Source: JAHITU01 sp964486155
GTDB taxonomy: Bacteria > Patescibacteriota > Minisyncoccia > Phycocordibacterales > UBA12079
DNA: 20,511 nt
Assembly: GCA_964486155.1 (NCBI GenBank)
Contig: CAZAKQ010000013.1
Span: forward strand, 1-20,511
Reading direction: 5' to 3'
Shown: in pieces, positions 1 to 5,603 of the stretch
Numbering within the stretch: position 1 is the stretch's first letter
How the letters are laid out: each line of letters starts with the position of its first letter
Translations under genes and position numbers: made by a program
The notes under the pieces: model-generated
Databases searched by the model: none
Told to the model about the DNA's origin: nothing
What the model saw: the letters and a program-made list of their open reading frames with translations, nothing else

Positions 1-56
1 ATTGTTTCATTAGATTTTTTGCCAGAAAAGTCTAATATGTATGTGAACTTATTCAT
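1..56 (-). CDS. possible partial gene running off the left edge
   Basis: An ATG at 56-54 on the minus strand opens a frame that stays open for 18 codons to the window edge (MNKFTYILDFSGKKSNET). It would be divergent from the MazF-like gene starting at 98. No Shine-Dalgarno sequence is visible. The stretch is too short for a family call, and an open run of this length can occur by chance, so this is only a tentative partial CDS. Confidence 0.3.
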   Translation of the reverse strand, partial: MNKFTYILDFSGKKSNET

Positions 57-81
57 ATTTTTTAAGTTAATTATTTATCTA

Positions 82-90
82 TGTTATAAT
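82..90 (+). promoter_or_regulatory. extended -10 promoter of the first MazF-like gene
   Basis: TGtTATAAT at 82-90 is a full extended -10 element. Its last base lies 8 nt before the A of the ATG at 98, so transcription should begin at or one base before the start codon. No convincing -35 is seen and no ribosome-binding site can fit. The gene is therefore predicted to give a leaderless mRNA. Confidence 0.6.
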
Positions 91-97
91 ATTCTTT

Positions 98-499
98 ATG
101 AAGAATATGAGGGAAAAAGAAGATTTTCAAAATTGGAATATTCAAAAAATAAAAATTGATGGTTCTGGAAAAAATAAATTATATCGAACAAGAGATATTT
201 GGTGGTGTGATTTAGGAGTAAATGTTGGTTTTGAACAAGATGGAACTGGCAAAAATAATGGTAGACCAATTTTAGTTTTGAAAGGTTTGAGTAAACATAC
301 TTGTTTAGTAATTCCTTTAACTACTTCAAATCAAAAACATTCTATGAGAATTACATTAGGTAAAATAAATGGTAAAGATGCTTTAGGTGTAATTTCACAA
401 GTTCGTGTGATTGATACAAAAAGATTTGTAAATAAATTAGGAAAATTAAATAAGGAAAAATTTGAAAAAATAAGAAAAGCCGTCAGAGATTTAATCTGA
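98..499 (+). CDS. MazF/PemK-like endoribonuclease toxin (orphan)
   Basis: A 133-residue protein of the PemK/MazF fold, whose members cut mRNA at short sequence motifs. Family-like segments are RDIWW (32-36), GVNVGFEQDG (40-49), RPILVL (56-61), PLTT (73-76) and SQVRVIDTKR (100-109). This follows the usual order of a first strand with W/D residues, the RP-I-L-V strand and the SQ-R-D-R segment. The N-terminal DFQNWN motif recurs in the second copy at 17046-17429. No antitoxin gene lies on either side within the window, which is unusual for classical MazEF. The start at 98 is supported by the promoter at 82-90; Met4 is an alternative. The 3' end of the gene forms the left arm of a terminator hairpin. 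Family assignment is good; activity and target are unknown. Confidence 0.8.
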   Translation: MKNMREKEDFQNWNIQKIKIDGSGKNKLYRTRDIWWCDLGVNVGFEQDGTGKNNGRPILVLKGLSKHTCLVIPLTTSNQKHSMRITLGKINGKDALGVISQVRVIDTKRFVNKLGKLNKEKFEKIRKAVRDLI

Positions 500-509
500 C
501 GACTTTTCT
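473..509 (+). terminator. terminator overlapping the end of the MazF-like gene
   Basis: An inverted repeat pairs AGAAAAG..GTCAGA (473-487) with TCTGAC..CTTTTCT (495-509) around a short loop. The TGA stop (497-499) lies inside the right arm, so the last codons are part of the hairpin. The U-rich right arm suits an intrinsic terminator. It is an overlap rather than a separate downstream element. Confidence 0.6.
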
Positions 510-518
510 AACTAGTCT

Positions 519-540
519 CCCGCCTGAGGCGGGCAAGCCC
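519..540. repeat. GC-rich intergenic palindrome
   Basis: CCCGCCT-G-AGGCGGG at 519-533 is a perfect dyad and runs into GGGCaaGCCC (531-540). It is far richer in GC than its surroundings. It resembles the GC-rich palindromes scattered between genes in many Patescibacteria; related tracts occur at 5007, 7574 and 11851. Function unknown. Confidence 0.6.
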
Positions 541-586
541 GAAGGCACTTGTAATTAAATAATAACAGTTATAAAAAAAAAGTCAA

Positions 587-2059
587 ATGAAATTATCAAA
601 AACAGATTTTAAAAAATATTTAATTTGTCCAGAAGATTTTTGGTTGAAGAAAAAGAAACCTGATGAATATCAACAACCAGAGAGAACTCAATTTTTACAA
701 AAATTAATTGATGATGGATATGAAGTAGAAAATAAAGTTCAGGAAATGTTTCCCACAGGAGTTTTTTTGGACGATATGGATGATGATATTTTAATCAAAA
801 AAACTCAAGAGGAATTAAAAAAGAAGGGAACTATTTTTCAAGCCACCTTTAAATCTGAAAGAGGCTTGTTTTTAAAAGCTGATATTTTTAAATTTAATGA
901 AAAAAGTCAAAAATGGGATTTGTATGAAGTAAAATCTAGTTCGGAGATAAAAACTGATTTACAACATAATCATATCAAAGATATTTGTTTTCAAAAAATT
1001 ACAGTAGAGGAGTGTGGAATTGAAGTAGGGAATTCATATATTGTTCATTTGAATCGAGATTATATTAGGAAAGGGGATTTAGATTTAACAAAATTGTTTG
1101 TTTTTGCTGAAGTTTCAAAAGAAATTCAAGAAGTTTTACCTGAAGTTACTTATCATATAGATAGAGCTTTGGAATTGTTAGAGCAAGATGAAATAAATAC
1201 TAGTTCTTGTTCTTGTTTGTATAAATCAGCTGGGCAGAGATGTGATTCTTTTTCTTATTTTAATCCTAATATTCCTGAATATTCTACAGCGCATATTTTG
1301 AGAGGTAAAAAATTAGAAGAATTAGTAGAAGCTAAAATTTTTGATCCAAAAGATATTCCAATAGATTTTGATTTAACAGATACCCAAAGAGTAAAAGTAG
1401 ATTTGCAAAGAATTGGAAGACCAATGATTGACTCAGTTAATATTCGAGAAACTATAAGTAAGTTACAATATCCTTTATATTTTCTAGATTATGAGACTTT
1501 ATTAAAACCTATTCCTATAATGGATGGTTATAGTCCTAACTCTCAATTAGTTTTTCAATATTCACTTCATGTGATACAAGAAAATGGGGAAATGAAACAT
1601 TTTGAATATTTAGCTGATAATTTAGAAAATTCTACTTTAGGATTAATAAAATCGTTAGAAAAAAATATAGGAAAGGTAGGTACTGTTTTGGTATGGTATG
1701 AGCCTTTTGAAAAATCTCGTAATAAAGAGTTGGCAAAATTACATCCAGAATATGTAGGATTTTTCAAAGATGTAAATAATAGGATTTATGATTTAATGAA
1801 AATTTTTAAGAAAGATTATTTAATGCCTGAATTCAGAGGTTCAGCTTCGATTAAAAAAGTTTTACCAGTTTTAGTTCCTAAACTTTCATATAAAGAACTA
1901 GAAGTACAAGATGGAACAATGGCAATGTCAGCTTGGGAAAAATTGTTAATTACTGAAGATCCAGAAGTTAGAAAAGAAATCAGAAATAATCTTTTAAAAT
2001 ATTGTGAATTAGACACTTTAGCTATGGTAGAAATTTTTAAAATAGTGAATGAATTATAA
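587..2059 (+). CDS. DUF2779 protein: Cas4-like PD-(D/E)XK plus DEDD-type exonuclease domain
   Basis: A 490-residue protein matching the DUF2779 architecture. The N-terminal half has Cas4/PD-(D/E)XK features: an isolated Cys14 in LICPEDFWL, a nuclease-like D99...E114-V-K116 (KADIF, YEVKSSSE), and a cysteine group C208, C210, C219 that with Cys14 could bind an Fe-S cluster. The C-terminal half has RNase H/DnaQ-like exonuclease motifs: FLDYET (299-304, DxE), an Asp near 402 (RIYDLMKIF) and YCELD (472-476, the Y..xD motif III). All key residues appear present, so it is probably active on nucleic acid. No cas genes are nearby, so it is not part of a CRISPR locus here. No Shine-Dalgarno precedes the ATG; TATAAA lies 12-17 nt upstream. 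The biological role of the family is not established. Confidence 0.75.
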   Translation: MKLSKTDFKKYLICPEDFWLKKKKPDEYQQPERTQFLQKLIDDGYEVENKVQEMFPTGVFLDDMDDDILIKKTQEELKKKGTIFQATFKSERGLFLKADIFKFNEKSQKWDLYEVKSSSEIKTDLQHNHIKDICFQKITVEECGIEVGNSYIVHLNRDYIRKGDLDLTKLFVFAEVSKEIQEVLPEVTYHIDRALELLEQDEINTSSCSCLYKSAGQRCDSFSYFNPNIPEYSTAHILRGKKLEELVEAKIFDPKDIPIDFDLTDTQRVKVDLQRIGRPMIDSVNIRETISKLQYPLYFLDYETLLKPIPIMDGYSPNSQLVFQYSLHVIQENGEMKHFEYLADNLENSTLGLIKSLEKNIGKVGTVLVWYEPFEKSRNKELAKLHPEYVGFFKDVNNRIYDLMKIFKKDYLMPEFRGSASIKKVLPVLVPKLSYKELEVQDGTMAMSAWEKLLITEDPEVRKEIRNNLLKYCELDTLAMVEIFKIVNEL

Positions 2060-2126
2060 AATAATTTTCAATAATTATTTCAAAATTTCAAATAAAATAA
2101 TAAATAATAATAATAAAATATTTTTT

Positions 2127-2166
2127 ATATGTATTCTATTGTTCTACAGAATAATAGAATACATAT
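2127..2166. promoter_or_regulatory. hairpin or operator upstream of the winged-helix gene
   Basis: A 19-bp inverted repeat (one G/T wobble) with a 2-nt loop: the left arm contains TATTCTATTGTTCT (2132-2145) and the right arm ends ATAGAATACATAT. There is no T-run after it on the plus strand, so it is a poor terminator for the DUF2779 gene. The same 14-mer begins the hairpin at 2512-2541 on the other side of the regulator gene, which favours a binding site for that regulator. That role is inferred. Confidence 0.45.
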
Positions 2167-2242
2167 GTGAGGGTTTTAAATATAATGTGATGATAAATGT
2201 AATAATGTAAGTATTTTAATTATAAATTAATAATAAATAACT

Positions 2243-2542
2243 ATGAGATATAAAGGTAAAAAATTTGACAATAAAAAAACTTTTAGACAATTGGAGAGAA
2301 TTATAAAAGGAGCAGCTAATCATCGTAGATTGCAGATAATGGCTTTATTAGAAAAAGAGCCTGAATTATCAATAATAGAAATATCTAAAAAATTAGATGT
2401 AAATGTAAAAACCATATCAATGCATGTTACTAGATTGGCTTTTTCTGGATTAGTTTTGAAAAGAAATGATATAAGTTCTGTTAGACATAAATTAACTAAA
2501 AATGGAAAGTCTATTCTATTGTTCTGTAGAACAATAGAATAA
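2243..2542 (+). CDS. small winged-helix (ArsR-like) transcription regulator
   Basis: A 99-residue protein with an ArsR-like winged helix-turn-helix. A lead helix contains GAANHRRLQIM (23-33). The HTH spans LSIIEISKKLDVNVKTISMHVTRL (42-65), with a recognition helix around 54-65, and a beta wing follows (70-85, VLKRNDISSVRHKL). There are no clustered metal-binding cysteines (only Cys95), so it is unlikely to be a classical metal sensor. Proteins of this form, starting with a basic ..LERIIKGAANHRR segment, are common in Patescibacteria. No Shine-Dalgarno is seen before the ATG. The gene stands alone, and its target may be its own promoter because of the flanking hairpins. Confidence 0.7.
   Translation: MRYKGKKFDNKKTFRQLERIIKGAANHRRLQIMALLEKEPELSIIEISKKLDVNVKTISMHVTRLAFSGLVLKRNDISSVRHKLTKNGKSILLFCRTIE
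2512..2541 (+). terminator. hairpin overlapping the stop of the winged-helix gene
   Basis: TATTCTATTGTTCT (2512-2525) pairs perfectly with AGAACAATAGAATA (2528-2541). The last ten codons of the gene lie in the hairpin and its TAA (2540-2542) ends the right arm. No strong T-run follows (AAAATTAAA), so it may be an operator or RNA stabiliser rather than an intrinsic terminator. Confidence 0.45.
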
Positions 2543-2593
2543 AAATTAAATATAAATAATATGAGAATATAAAGGAGATAGGAAATAGACGGT

Positions 2594-2640
2594 AATTCAA
2601 AAAACTATCGATACCATATCGATAGTTTTTTTATTGAATT
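2594..2640. terminator. bidirectional terminator between the regulator gene and fmt
   Basis: AAAAAACTATCGATA (2599-2613) pairs with TATCGATAGTTTTTT (2617-2631), extended outward by AATTC/GAATT (2594-2598 and 2636-2640). The A-run on the left and T-run on the right make it a good intrinsic terminator in both directions, serving the convergent regulator gene (+) and fmt (-). Confidence 0.8.
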
Positions 2641-2642
2641 TT

Positions 2643-3527
2643 TTAATTATTTAAAATAATTTCAGATTCTCCTTCGGGGAGGATTTTTTCTAAGATTAGT
2701 TTTCCATTTTCTAGGCGAGCTTTTTTGATTAAAATCCTTTTTTTATTTTTTCCATCTTGGGCGGAAAAATAATGGGCCTTGGGCCATTTATCAAAAGCTT
2801 GGATTTTTAGGAAATTTTCTTGAGCATCTCCATCTAAATCTATTAAAGCATCATTTGATTTAAATTTATTACAAAAAGTAGCTTTGCTATGGTCTTGTTC
2901 TTGAGGTTTTATCTGATCATTTAACCATTTGGGGATGTTATCTCCAAGTAATTTTCCTCCGAATTGGGCTAAAGTTTTTTCTAATTGGCTTTGAGTAGGC
3001 ATTTCAGAAATTGAATTTTCCCAAAGTATAATTTTTTCTTGAGCAATAATCGGTCCGTGATCCATTTTTTCATCTAATAATATAATAGATACTCCTGTCA
3101 CTTTATCTCCATTTAGAATTGGACTATGAATTGGAGTAGCTCCTCTGTATTTTGGAAGTAAAGAAGGATGAACATTTAAGGTTCCTTTCTTAGGAATATC
3201 TAAAATTTCTTGCGGAATTATTTTTCCATAAGCAACTACAATGAATAAATCCCAGTCTTGAGATTTTAATTTATCTATAAATTCAGAATCTAATTTTTCT
3301 GGTTGTAATGTGGAGATGTTATTTTCATTAGCCCAAGTTTTGACAGGAGGGGGAGTAATAACCAATTTTCTTCCTACTTTTCTGTCTGGTTGAGTAATAA
3401 TTAAACTCGGCACCAAATCTTGGGAGGTTGAACCTCCTGAAATTTTTAGTTTTTCTAAGATATTTACAGCTAATTCAGGACTTCCGAAAAAAGCTACTTT
3501 AGGTTTATGGTTATTTTGTTCATTCAT
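2643..3527 (-). CDS. fmt: methionyl-tRNA formyltransferase
   Basis: A 294-residue enzyme that formylates Met-tRNAi from 10-formyl-tetrahydrofolate to start translation. The catalytic triad of the E. coli enzyme (Asn, His, Asp spaced 2 and 36 residues) is reproduced as N118, H120 in NVHPSLLPKYRGATPI and D156 in LDEKMDHGPI. The N-terminal Rossmann-like strand VAFFGSPELA (11-20) and the loop DRKVGRK (48-54) are present. It is a little shorter than the usual 310-315 residues, mainly in the C-terminal tRNA-binding domain. TAAAAT ends 10 nt before the ATG, leaving a leader of only a few bases. It partners functionally with def at 4280-4780, which lies on the same strand but is separated from it by small plus-strand ORFs. 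Confidence 0.95.
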   Translation of the reverse strand: MNEQNNHKPKVAFFGSPELAVNILEKLKISGGSTSQDLVPSLIITQPDRKVGRKLVITPPPVKTWANENNISTLQPEKLDSEFIDKLKSQDWDLFIVVAYGKIIPQEILDIPKKGTLNVHPSLLPKYRGATPIHSPILNGDKVTGVSIILLDEKMDHGPIIAQEKIILWENSISEMPTQSQLEKTLAQFGGKLLGDNIPKWLNDQIKPQEQDHSKATFCNKFKSNDALIDLDGDAQENFLKIQAFDKWPKAHYFSAQDGKNKKRILIKKARLENGKLILEKILPEGESEIILNN

Positions 3528-3584
3528 ATTGACTTTATTTTAACATAAGAGAGATTTTTTTGTTTCTTTTTGTTTTAGTGTGTG

Positions 3585-3590
3585 TATAAT
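3585..3590 (+). promoter_or_regulatory. -10 box for the small-ORF operon
   Basis: TATAAT at 3585-3590, preceded by TGTG, lies about 44 nt before the first small ORF (ATG at 3634). No clear -35 is present. It faces away from fmt, forming a divergent promoter region. Confidence 0.5.
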
Positions 3591-3633
3591 ATAAATAGAG
3601 TTCTTAAGCATAAATATTTTTGGAGATTTTAAT

Positions 3634-3804
3634 ATGGTTGAAGAAATGGTTTTAAAAATTAATAAGAAGTGGAAGAAACGGAAAATGAGAAGAAAAACTA
3701 TAAAATATCGTGAAAAAGAATACAATCTTTTAACGATCGCTTTAAATTTAACAAAAGTTTTAGAAATTCCGTTTTCAAGAAGGAGACCGGTATGGAAAAA
3801 ATAA
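3634..3804 (+). CDS. small basic protein, first gene of a three-ORF operon
   Basis: A 56-codon ORF starting ATG GTT GAA, with GGAGA 8-12 nt upstream (3622-3626) as ribosome-binding site. The product is very rich in Lys and Arg (KKWKKRKMRRK near residues 11-21) and ends PVWKK. Its end overlaps the next gene by 13 nt in another frame. No family is recognised; the basic stretch could contact nucleic acid, but that is conjecture. The case that it is real rests on the good Shine-Dalgarno and on the overlapping arrangement of the next two ORFs. Confidence 0.5.
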   Translation: MVEEMVLKINKKWKKRKMRRKTIKYREKEYNLLTIALNLTKVLEIPFSRRRPVWKK

Positions 3805-3932
3805 CTAAAGAAAAATTTGTTGTAAAAACAAAACCCTGGATTTTTGAGTTGATTTTTAAGTTTAACCTTCGACTCAAATGGTTCCTTAATGATCTTTCAG
3901 TGAAAAGCGAAAAAATAAAATTTAAATCCTAA
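3792..3932 (+). CDS. small unknown protein, second gene of the operon
   Basis: A 46-codon ORF (MEKITKEKFV...KFKS) preceded by AAGGAGA at 3779-3785, a strong Shine-Dalgarno that sits inside the end of the upstream ORF. It overlaps that ORF by 13 nt and ends 12 nt before the third ORF, so the three are probably translationally coupled. The middle (PWIFELIFKFNLRLKWFL, 15-32) is amphipathic or weakly hydrophobic with basic flanks, possibly membrane-associated. No family recognised. Confidence 0.5.
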   Translation: MEKITKEKFVVKTKPWIFELIFKFNLRLKWFLNDLSVKSEKIKFKS

Positions 3933-3944
3933 AAAGGAGGTTTT

Positions 3945-4217
3945 ATGTCTAAACATGACGAGTTTCCACCACCTGTTTTTAGAGAAGCAGAAAGAATGGA
4001 TTCAAGTGTTTTTTTTCCTTATGAACTTCTTGATTCTAATTATGAATCAAAAAATAAAAAAGGAATTAGAAAAAATAAAACAGCTTCTGCTGTTAAAAAA
4101 TTCTCTAAAAAGTTAGAGAAAGGAAATCAAGAAATGAAAGAAAGAATTAAAAAACTTAAAAAAATTCAAAAAAAAGGGGCTCCTGAAGAATCTGAATTTT
4201 ATGGGGTTGAAACATGA
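3945..4217 (+). CDS. unknown Lys-rich protein with C-terminal coiled coil
   Basis: A 90-residue protein with a near-perfect Shine-Dalgarno (AAGGAGG, 3934-3940) 4 nt before the ATG. The N-terminal part is acidic and aromatic (DEFPPPVFREAERMD, 5-19). Residues 45-76 are a Lys/Glu-rich helix likely to form a coiled coil (KKFSKKLEKGNQEMKERIKK). The tail is acidic (EESEFYGVET). It ends with TGA at 4215-4217, followed at once by a terminator, so it is the last gene of the three-ORF operon. No family recognised. Confidence 0.7.
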   Translation: MSKHDEFPPPVFREAERMDSSVFFPYELLDSNYESKNKKGIRKNKTASAVKKFSKKLEKGNQEMKERIKKLKKIQKKGAPEESEFYGVET

Positions 4218-4229
4218 AAAAATTCAAAA

Positions 4230-4274
4230 AACCGTCTGTGATATTGGTTCACAGACGGTTGGTTTATTTTTTAA
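4230..4274. terminator. intrinsic terminator after the small-ORF operon
   Basis: AACCGTCTGTG (4230-4240) pairs with CACAGACGGTT (4250-4260), an 11-bp stem followed by ggtttattttttaa. An A-run precedes it, so it can also terminate def transcripts arriving from the opposite strand. Confidence 0.8.
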
Positions 4275-4279
4275 TTAAT

Positions 4280-4780
4280 TTAGTTTGAGTTTGAGTTATC
4301 TTCTCTTAAATTTCTAGCTTTTTCAGTAAAAAGGATTCCATCAAGATGATCTATCTCATGTTGAAAAGCTTGAGCTAATAATCCAGAACCTCCAAAAGTA
4401 AATATTTTACCATTTTCATCATATGCTCGAACTGTAGCTTTATCGAATCTTTCTACTTCTCCGTATACTCCTCGAACACTTAAACATCCTTCCTCAGCCC
4501 AGCATTTATTTTTGGATGTTTTTATAATTTCAGGGTTAATAAAAATCAAATCTTCTCTATCATCACAATCTTTGTCAAAAACCTTTTTTGAAATTATAAA
4601 AATCCTAATTGATTTACCTATCTGAGGAGCAGCTAAAGCTATAGCATCGCTGGTATTTTTTAAAATTTCTTTCATTTGTGAGATTATATTTTGAATTTTA
4701 GACGTAGGAATGTCACTTAAAGAAACTTCTTTAGTTTTTTCGTTTAATATTTTATTTCCTTTTTGTAATACTTCTAACAT
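4280..4780 (-). CDS. def: peptide deformylase
   Basis: A 166-residue metallohydrolase that removes the formyl group from nascent proteins, completing the cycle started by fmt. All three family motifs are visible: motif 1 IALAAPQIG (47-55, with Ala where GxGLAAxQ usually has Gly), motif 2 EEGCLSV (96-102, Cys99 metal ligand) and motif 3 QHEIDHLDG (140-148, His141 and His145 ligands, Glu142 catalytic). Length is typical of type 1 enzymes. TATAAT on the minus strand (4792-4787) ends exactly 7 nt before the ATG, so transcription should start on the A of the start codon: a leaderless gene. The C-terminal tail NSNSN is probably disordered. Confidence 0.95.
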   Translation of the reverse strand: MLEVLQKGNKILNEKTKEVSLSDIPTSKIQNIISQMKEILKNTSDAIALAAPQIGKSIRIFIISKKVFDKDCDDREDLIFINPEIIKTSKNKCWAEEGCLSVRGVYGEVERFDKATVRAYDENGKIFTFGGSGLLAQAFQHEIDHLDGILFTEKARNLREDNSNSN

Positions 4781-4786
4781 ATCTTT

Positions 4787-4792
4787 ATTATA
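4787..4792 (-). promoter_or_regulatory. -10 box of def, leaderless arrangement
   Basis: TATAAT read on the minus strand, with 6 nt between it and the def ATG. Predicted transcription start coincides with the start codon. Confidence 0.6.
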
Positions 4793-4811
4793 TCTTTATT
4801 TTATAAAAATA

Positions 4812-4853
4812 AAAGAACATTCTAACATTCTGCAGAATGTTAGAATGTTCTTT
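4812..4853. repeat. perfect 42-bp palindrome
   Basis: AAAGAACATTCTAACATTCTG is followed directly by its exact reverse complement (42 bp, no spacer), centred on CTGCAG. It lies 32 bp upstream of def and upstream of the attenuator-like element. With T-rich ends it could terminate transcription either way; as DNA it could extrude a cruciform or bind a dimeric protein. Confidence 0.75.
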
Positions 4854-4876
4854 GAAATAAAGATATTTCAGTAGCT

Positions 4877-4976
4877 ATGGGGATAGTCATCGAATCGAGG
4901 CTTGGTTGAGCCTTCAAATATTCCAACGGCTCAACGATTCGCTAGCTGGCGAAGAGTCGTTGAAATATTTTTTGTT
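4877..4976 (+). promoter_or_regulatory. attenuator-like element with two exclusive hairpins
   Basis: Stem A pairs GTTGAGCC (4905-4912) with GGCTCAAC (4928-4935), extended by CGAATC/GATTCG (4891-4896, 4936-4941) past an 8-nt bulge. Stem B pairs AATATT, CAACG, CTC and TTCGC (4917-4942) with GCGAA, GAG, CGTTG and AATATT (4949-4969) and runs into TTTTTT (4968-4973). A and B share 4928-4941, so only one can form, as in terminator/antiterminator switches. A 10-codon ORF (MGIVIESRLG, 4877-4909) lies over stem A. The tract is richer in GC than its surroundings. No upstream promoter was identified, so regulation is inferred from structure alone. Confidence 0.35.
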
Positions 4977-5006
4977 TAAAAATTTAAGCATTAGAAATTA
5001 TTTAAA

Positions 5007-5026
5007 CCTGCTTGCCGGCAGGCAGG
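5007..5026. repeat. GC-rich intergenic palindrome
   Basis: CCTGCTTGCCGGCAGGCAGG is a near-perfect dyad (CCTGCnTGCC/GGCAGGCAGG) in AT-rich DNA. It is the best preserved of the four GC-rich tracts of this family in the window. Confidence 0.65.
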
Positions 5027-5064
5027 AATTACAAAATTTCAAAATTAAAAATTTTTTATTATTA

Positions 5065-5073
5065 TGTTATAAT
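5065..5073 (+). promoter_or_regulatory. extended -10 promoter directly before the tandem repeats
   Basis: TGtTATAAT at 5065-5073. The predicted start of transcription, about 5080, coincides with the first bases of the repeat array (5078), so the PspC mRNA would carry a leader of about 263 nt made almost wholly of repeats. Confidence 0.5.
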
Positions 5074-5077
5074 AATG

Positions 5078-5338
5078 AATTATATGAAGCGAGCATATAA
5101 TTACATCATTCGGATTATATAAAAACATATTATTACATAATCGTTTTTATAAATCCTCACTTGAAATTATATGAAGCGAGCATATAATTACATCGTTCGG
5201 ATTATATAAAAACATATTATTACATAATCGTTTTTATAAATCCTCACTTGAAATTATATGAAGCGAGCATATAATTACATCGTTCGGATTATATAAAAAC
5301 ATATTATTACATAATCGTTTTTATAAATCCTCACTTGA
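5078..5338 (+). repeat. three tandem copies of an 87-bp palindromic repeat
   Basis: Copies start at 5078, 5165 and 5252 with an exact 87-nt period. Copy 1 differs from the others by one base (ATCATTCGG against ATCGTTCGG). Each unit has two foldable parts: AATTATATG/CATATAATT around aagcgag, and a long hairpin closing GGATT...AATCC. A new copy would begin at 5339 but stops after AATT and becomes the start of the PspC gene (ATG at 5343). Relatives occur inside rnpB (14560-14635) and before the second MazF-like gene (17446-17475), so this is a dispersed element family that has amplified here. There are no unique spacers, so it is not CRISPR. Confidence 0.9.
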
Positions 5339-5342
5339 AATT

Positions 5343-5534
5343 ATGGAAAAAATATATCTTTCTGCAAAAAATAAAAAGATTTATGGGGTTTGTGGAGGAA
5401 TAGGGGAGGTTTATAATATAGACCCTGTTTTAATTAGAGTAGTTTTTGTTTTAGTAGCTGCTATAACTGCTTTTCTTCCGGCTTTTATAGCTTATTTAAT
5501 AACAGCTTGGTTCATCATTCCAAATAAGCACTAA
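5343..5534 (+). CDS. PspC-domain small membrane protein
   Basis: A 63-residue protein made of one PspC domain: GVCGGIGEVYNID (15-27) is the family signature, followed by a hydrophobic region (29-58) that forms one or two membrane passes, ending NKH. PspC proteins act in envelope-stress responses, often with anti-sigma or phage-shock partners; none are adjacent here. There is no Shine-Dalgarno, and the sequence just upstream of the ATG is the end of the 87-bp repeat array. Translation must therefore rely on the repeat-derived leader, or the array has separated an originally leaderless gene from its promoter. Confidence 0.85.
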   Translation: MEKIYLSAKNKKIYGVCGGIGEVYNIDPVLIRVVFVLVAAITAFLPAFIAYLITAWFIIPNKH

Positions 5535-5560
5535 AAACTATTCAACAAAAAACACAACTT

Positions 5561-5590
5561 ATAAATACTCCAATTGATTGGAGTATTTAT
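5561..5590 (+). terminator. terminator after the PspC gene
   Basis: ATAAATACTCCAAT (5561-5574) pairs with ATTGGAGTATTTAT (5577-5590), followed by a T-rich stretch (attttat). A good hairpin 27 nt after the stop. Confidence 0.65.
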
Positions 5591-5603
5591 ATTTTATAGT
5601 AAA

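Larger units (their letters stand above)
4781..5342. other. 560-nt intergenic region between def and the PspC gene
   Basis: No real protein gene lies here. In order it holds the def promoter, the 42-bp palindrome, the attenuator-like element, a GC-rich palindrome (5007-5026), an extended -10 promoter (5065-5073) and three 87-bp tandem repeats (5078-5338). An open frame at 4906-5100 crosses the hairpins and the repeat and is not credible as a gene. Confidence 0.7.

Noticed and set aside
98..499. Alternative genetic code (TGA as an amino acid)
   Set aside because: TGA ends this gene inside its terminator and also ends the 3945-4217 gene just before a terminator, so TGA acts as a stop.
1567..2016. 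Two 66-codon minus-strand ORFs
   Set aside because: Both are inside the DUF2779 gene on the opposite strand, whose frame carries clear motifs.
587..2059. Cas4 of a CRISPR system
   Set aside because: Cas4-like features are confined to the N-terminal half of a DUF2779 protein with its own exonuclease half; there is no array or other cas gene in the window.
3540..3725. 61-codon minus-strand ORF
   Set aside because: It is antisense to the first small ORF (3634-3804), which has a Shine-Dalgarno; its Phe/Ile-rich content is the shadow of Lys-rich coding.
4861..4970. tRNA gene, because of ATCGAATCGAGG resembling a T-arm
   Set aside because: No acceptor stem, anticodon arm or proper T-loop could be drawn; the stems found form two exclusive hairpins instead.
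4906..5100. 64-codon plus-strand ORF
   Set aside because: It runs across two hairpins, a GC-rich palindrome and into the tandem repeat; no ribosome-binding site and no protein family.
5078..5338. CRISPR array
   Set aside because: The units are contiguous 87-bp near-identical copies with no unique spacers, and no cas genes are nearby.
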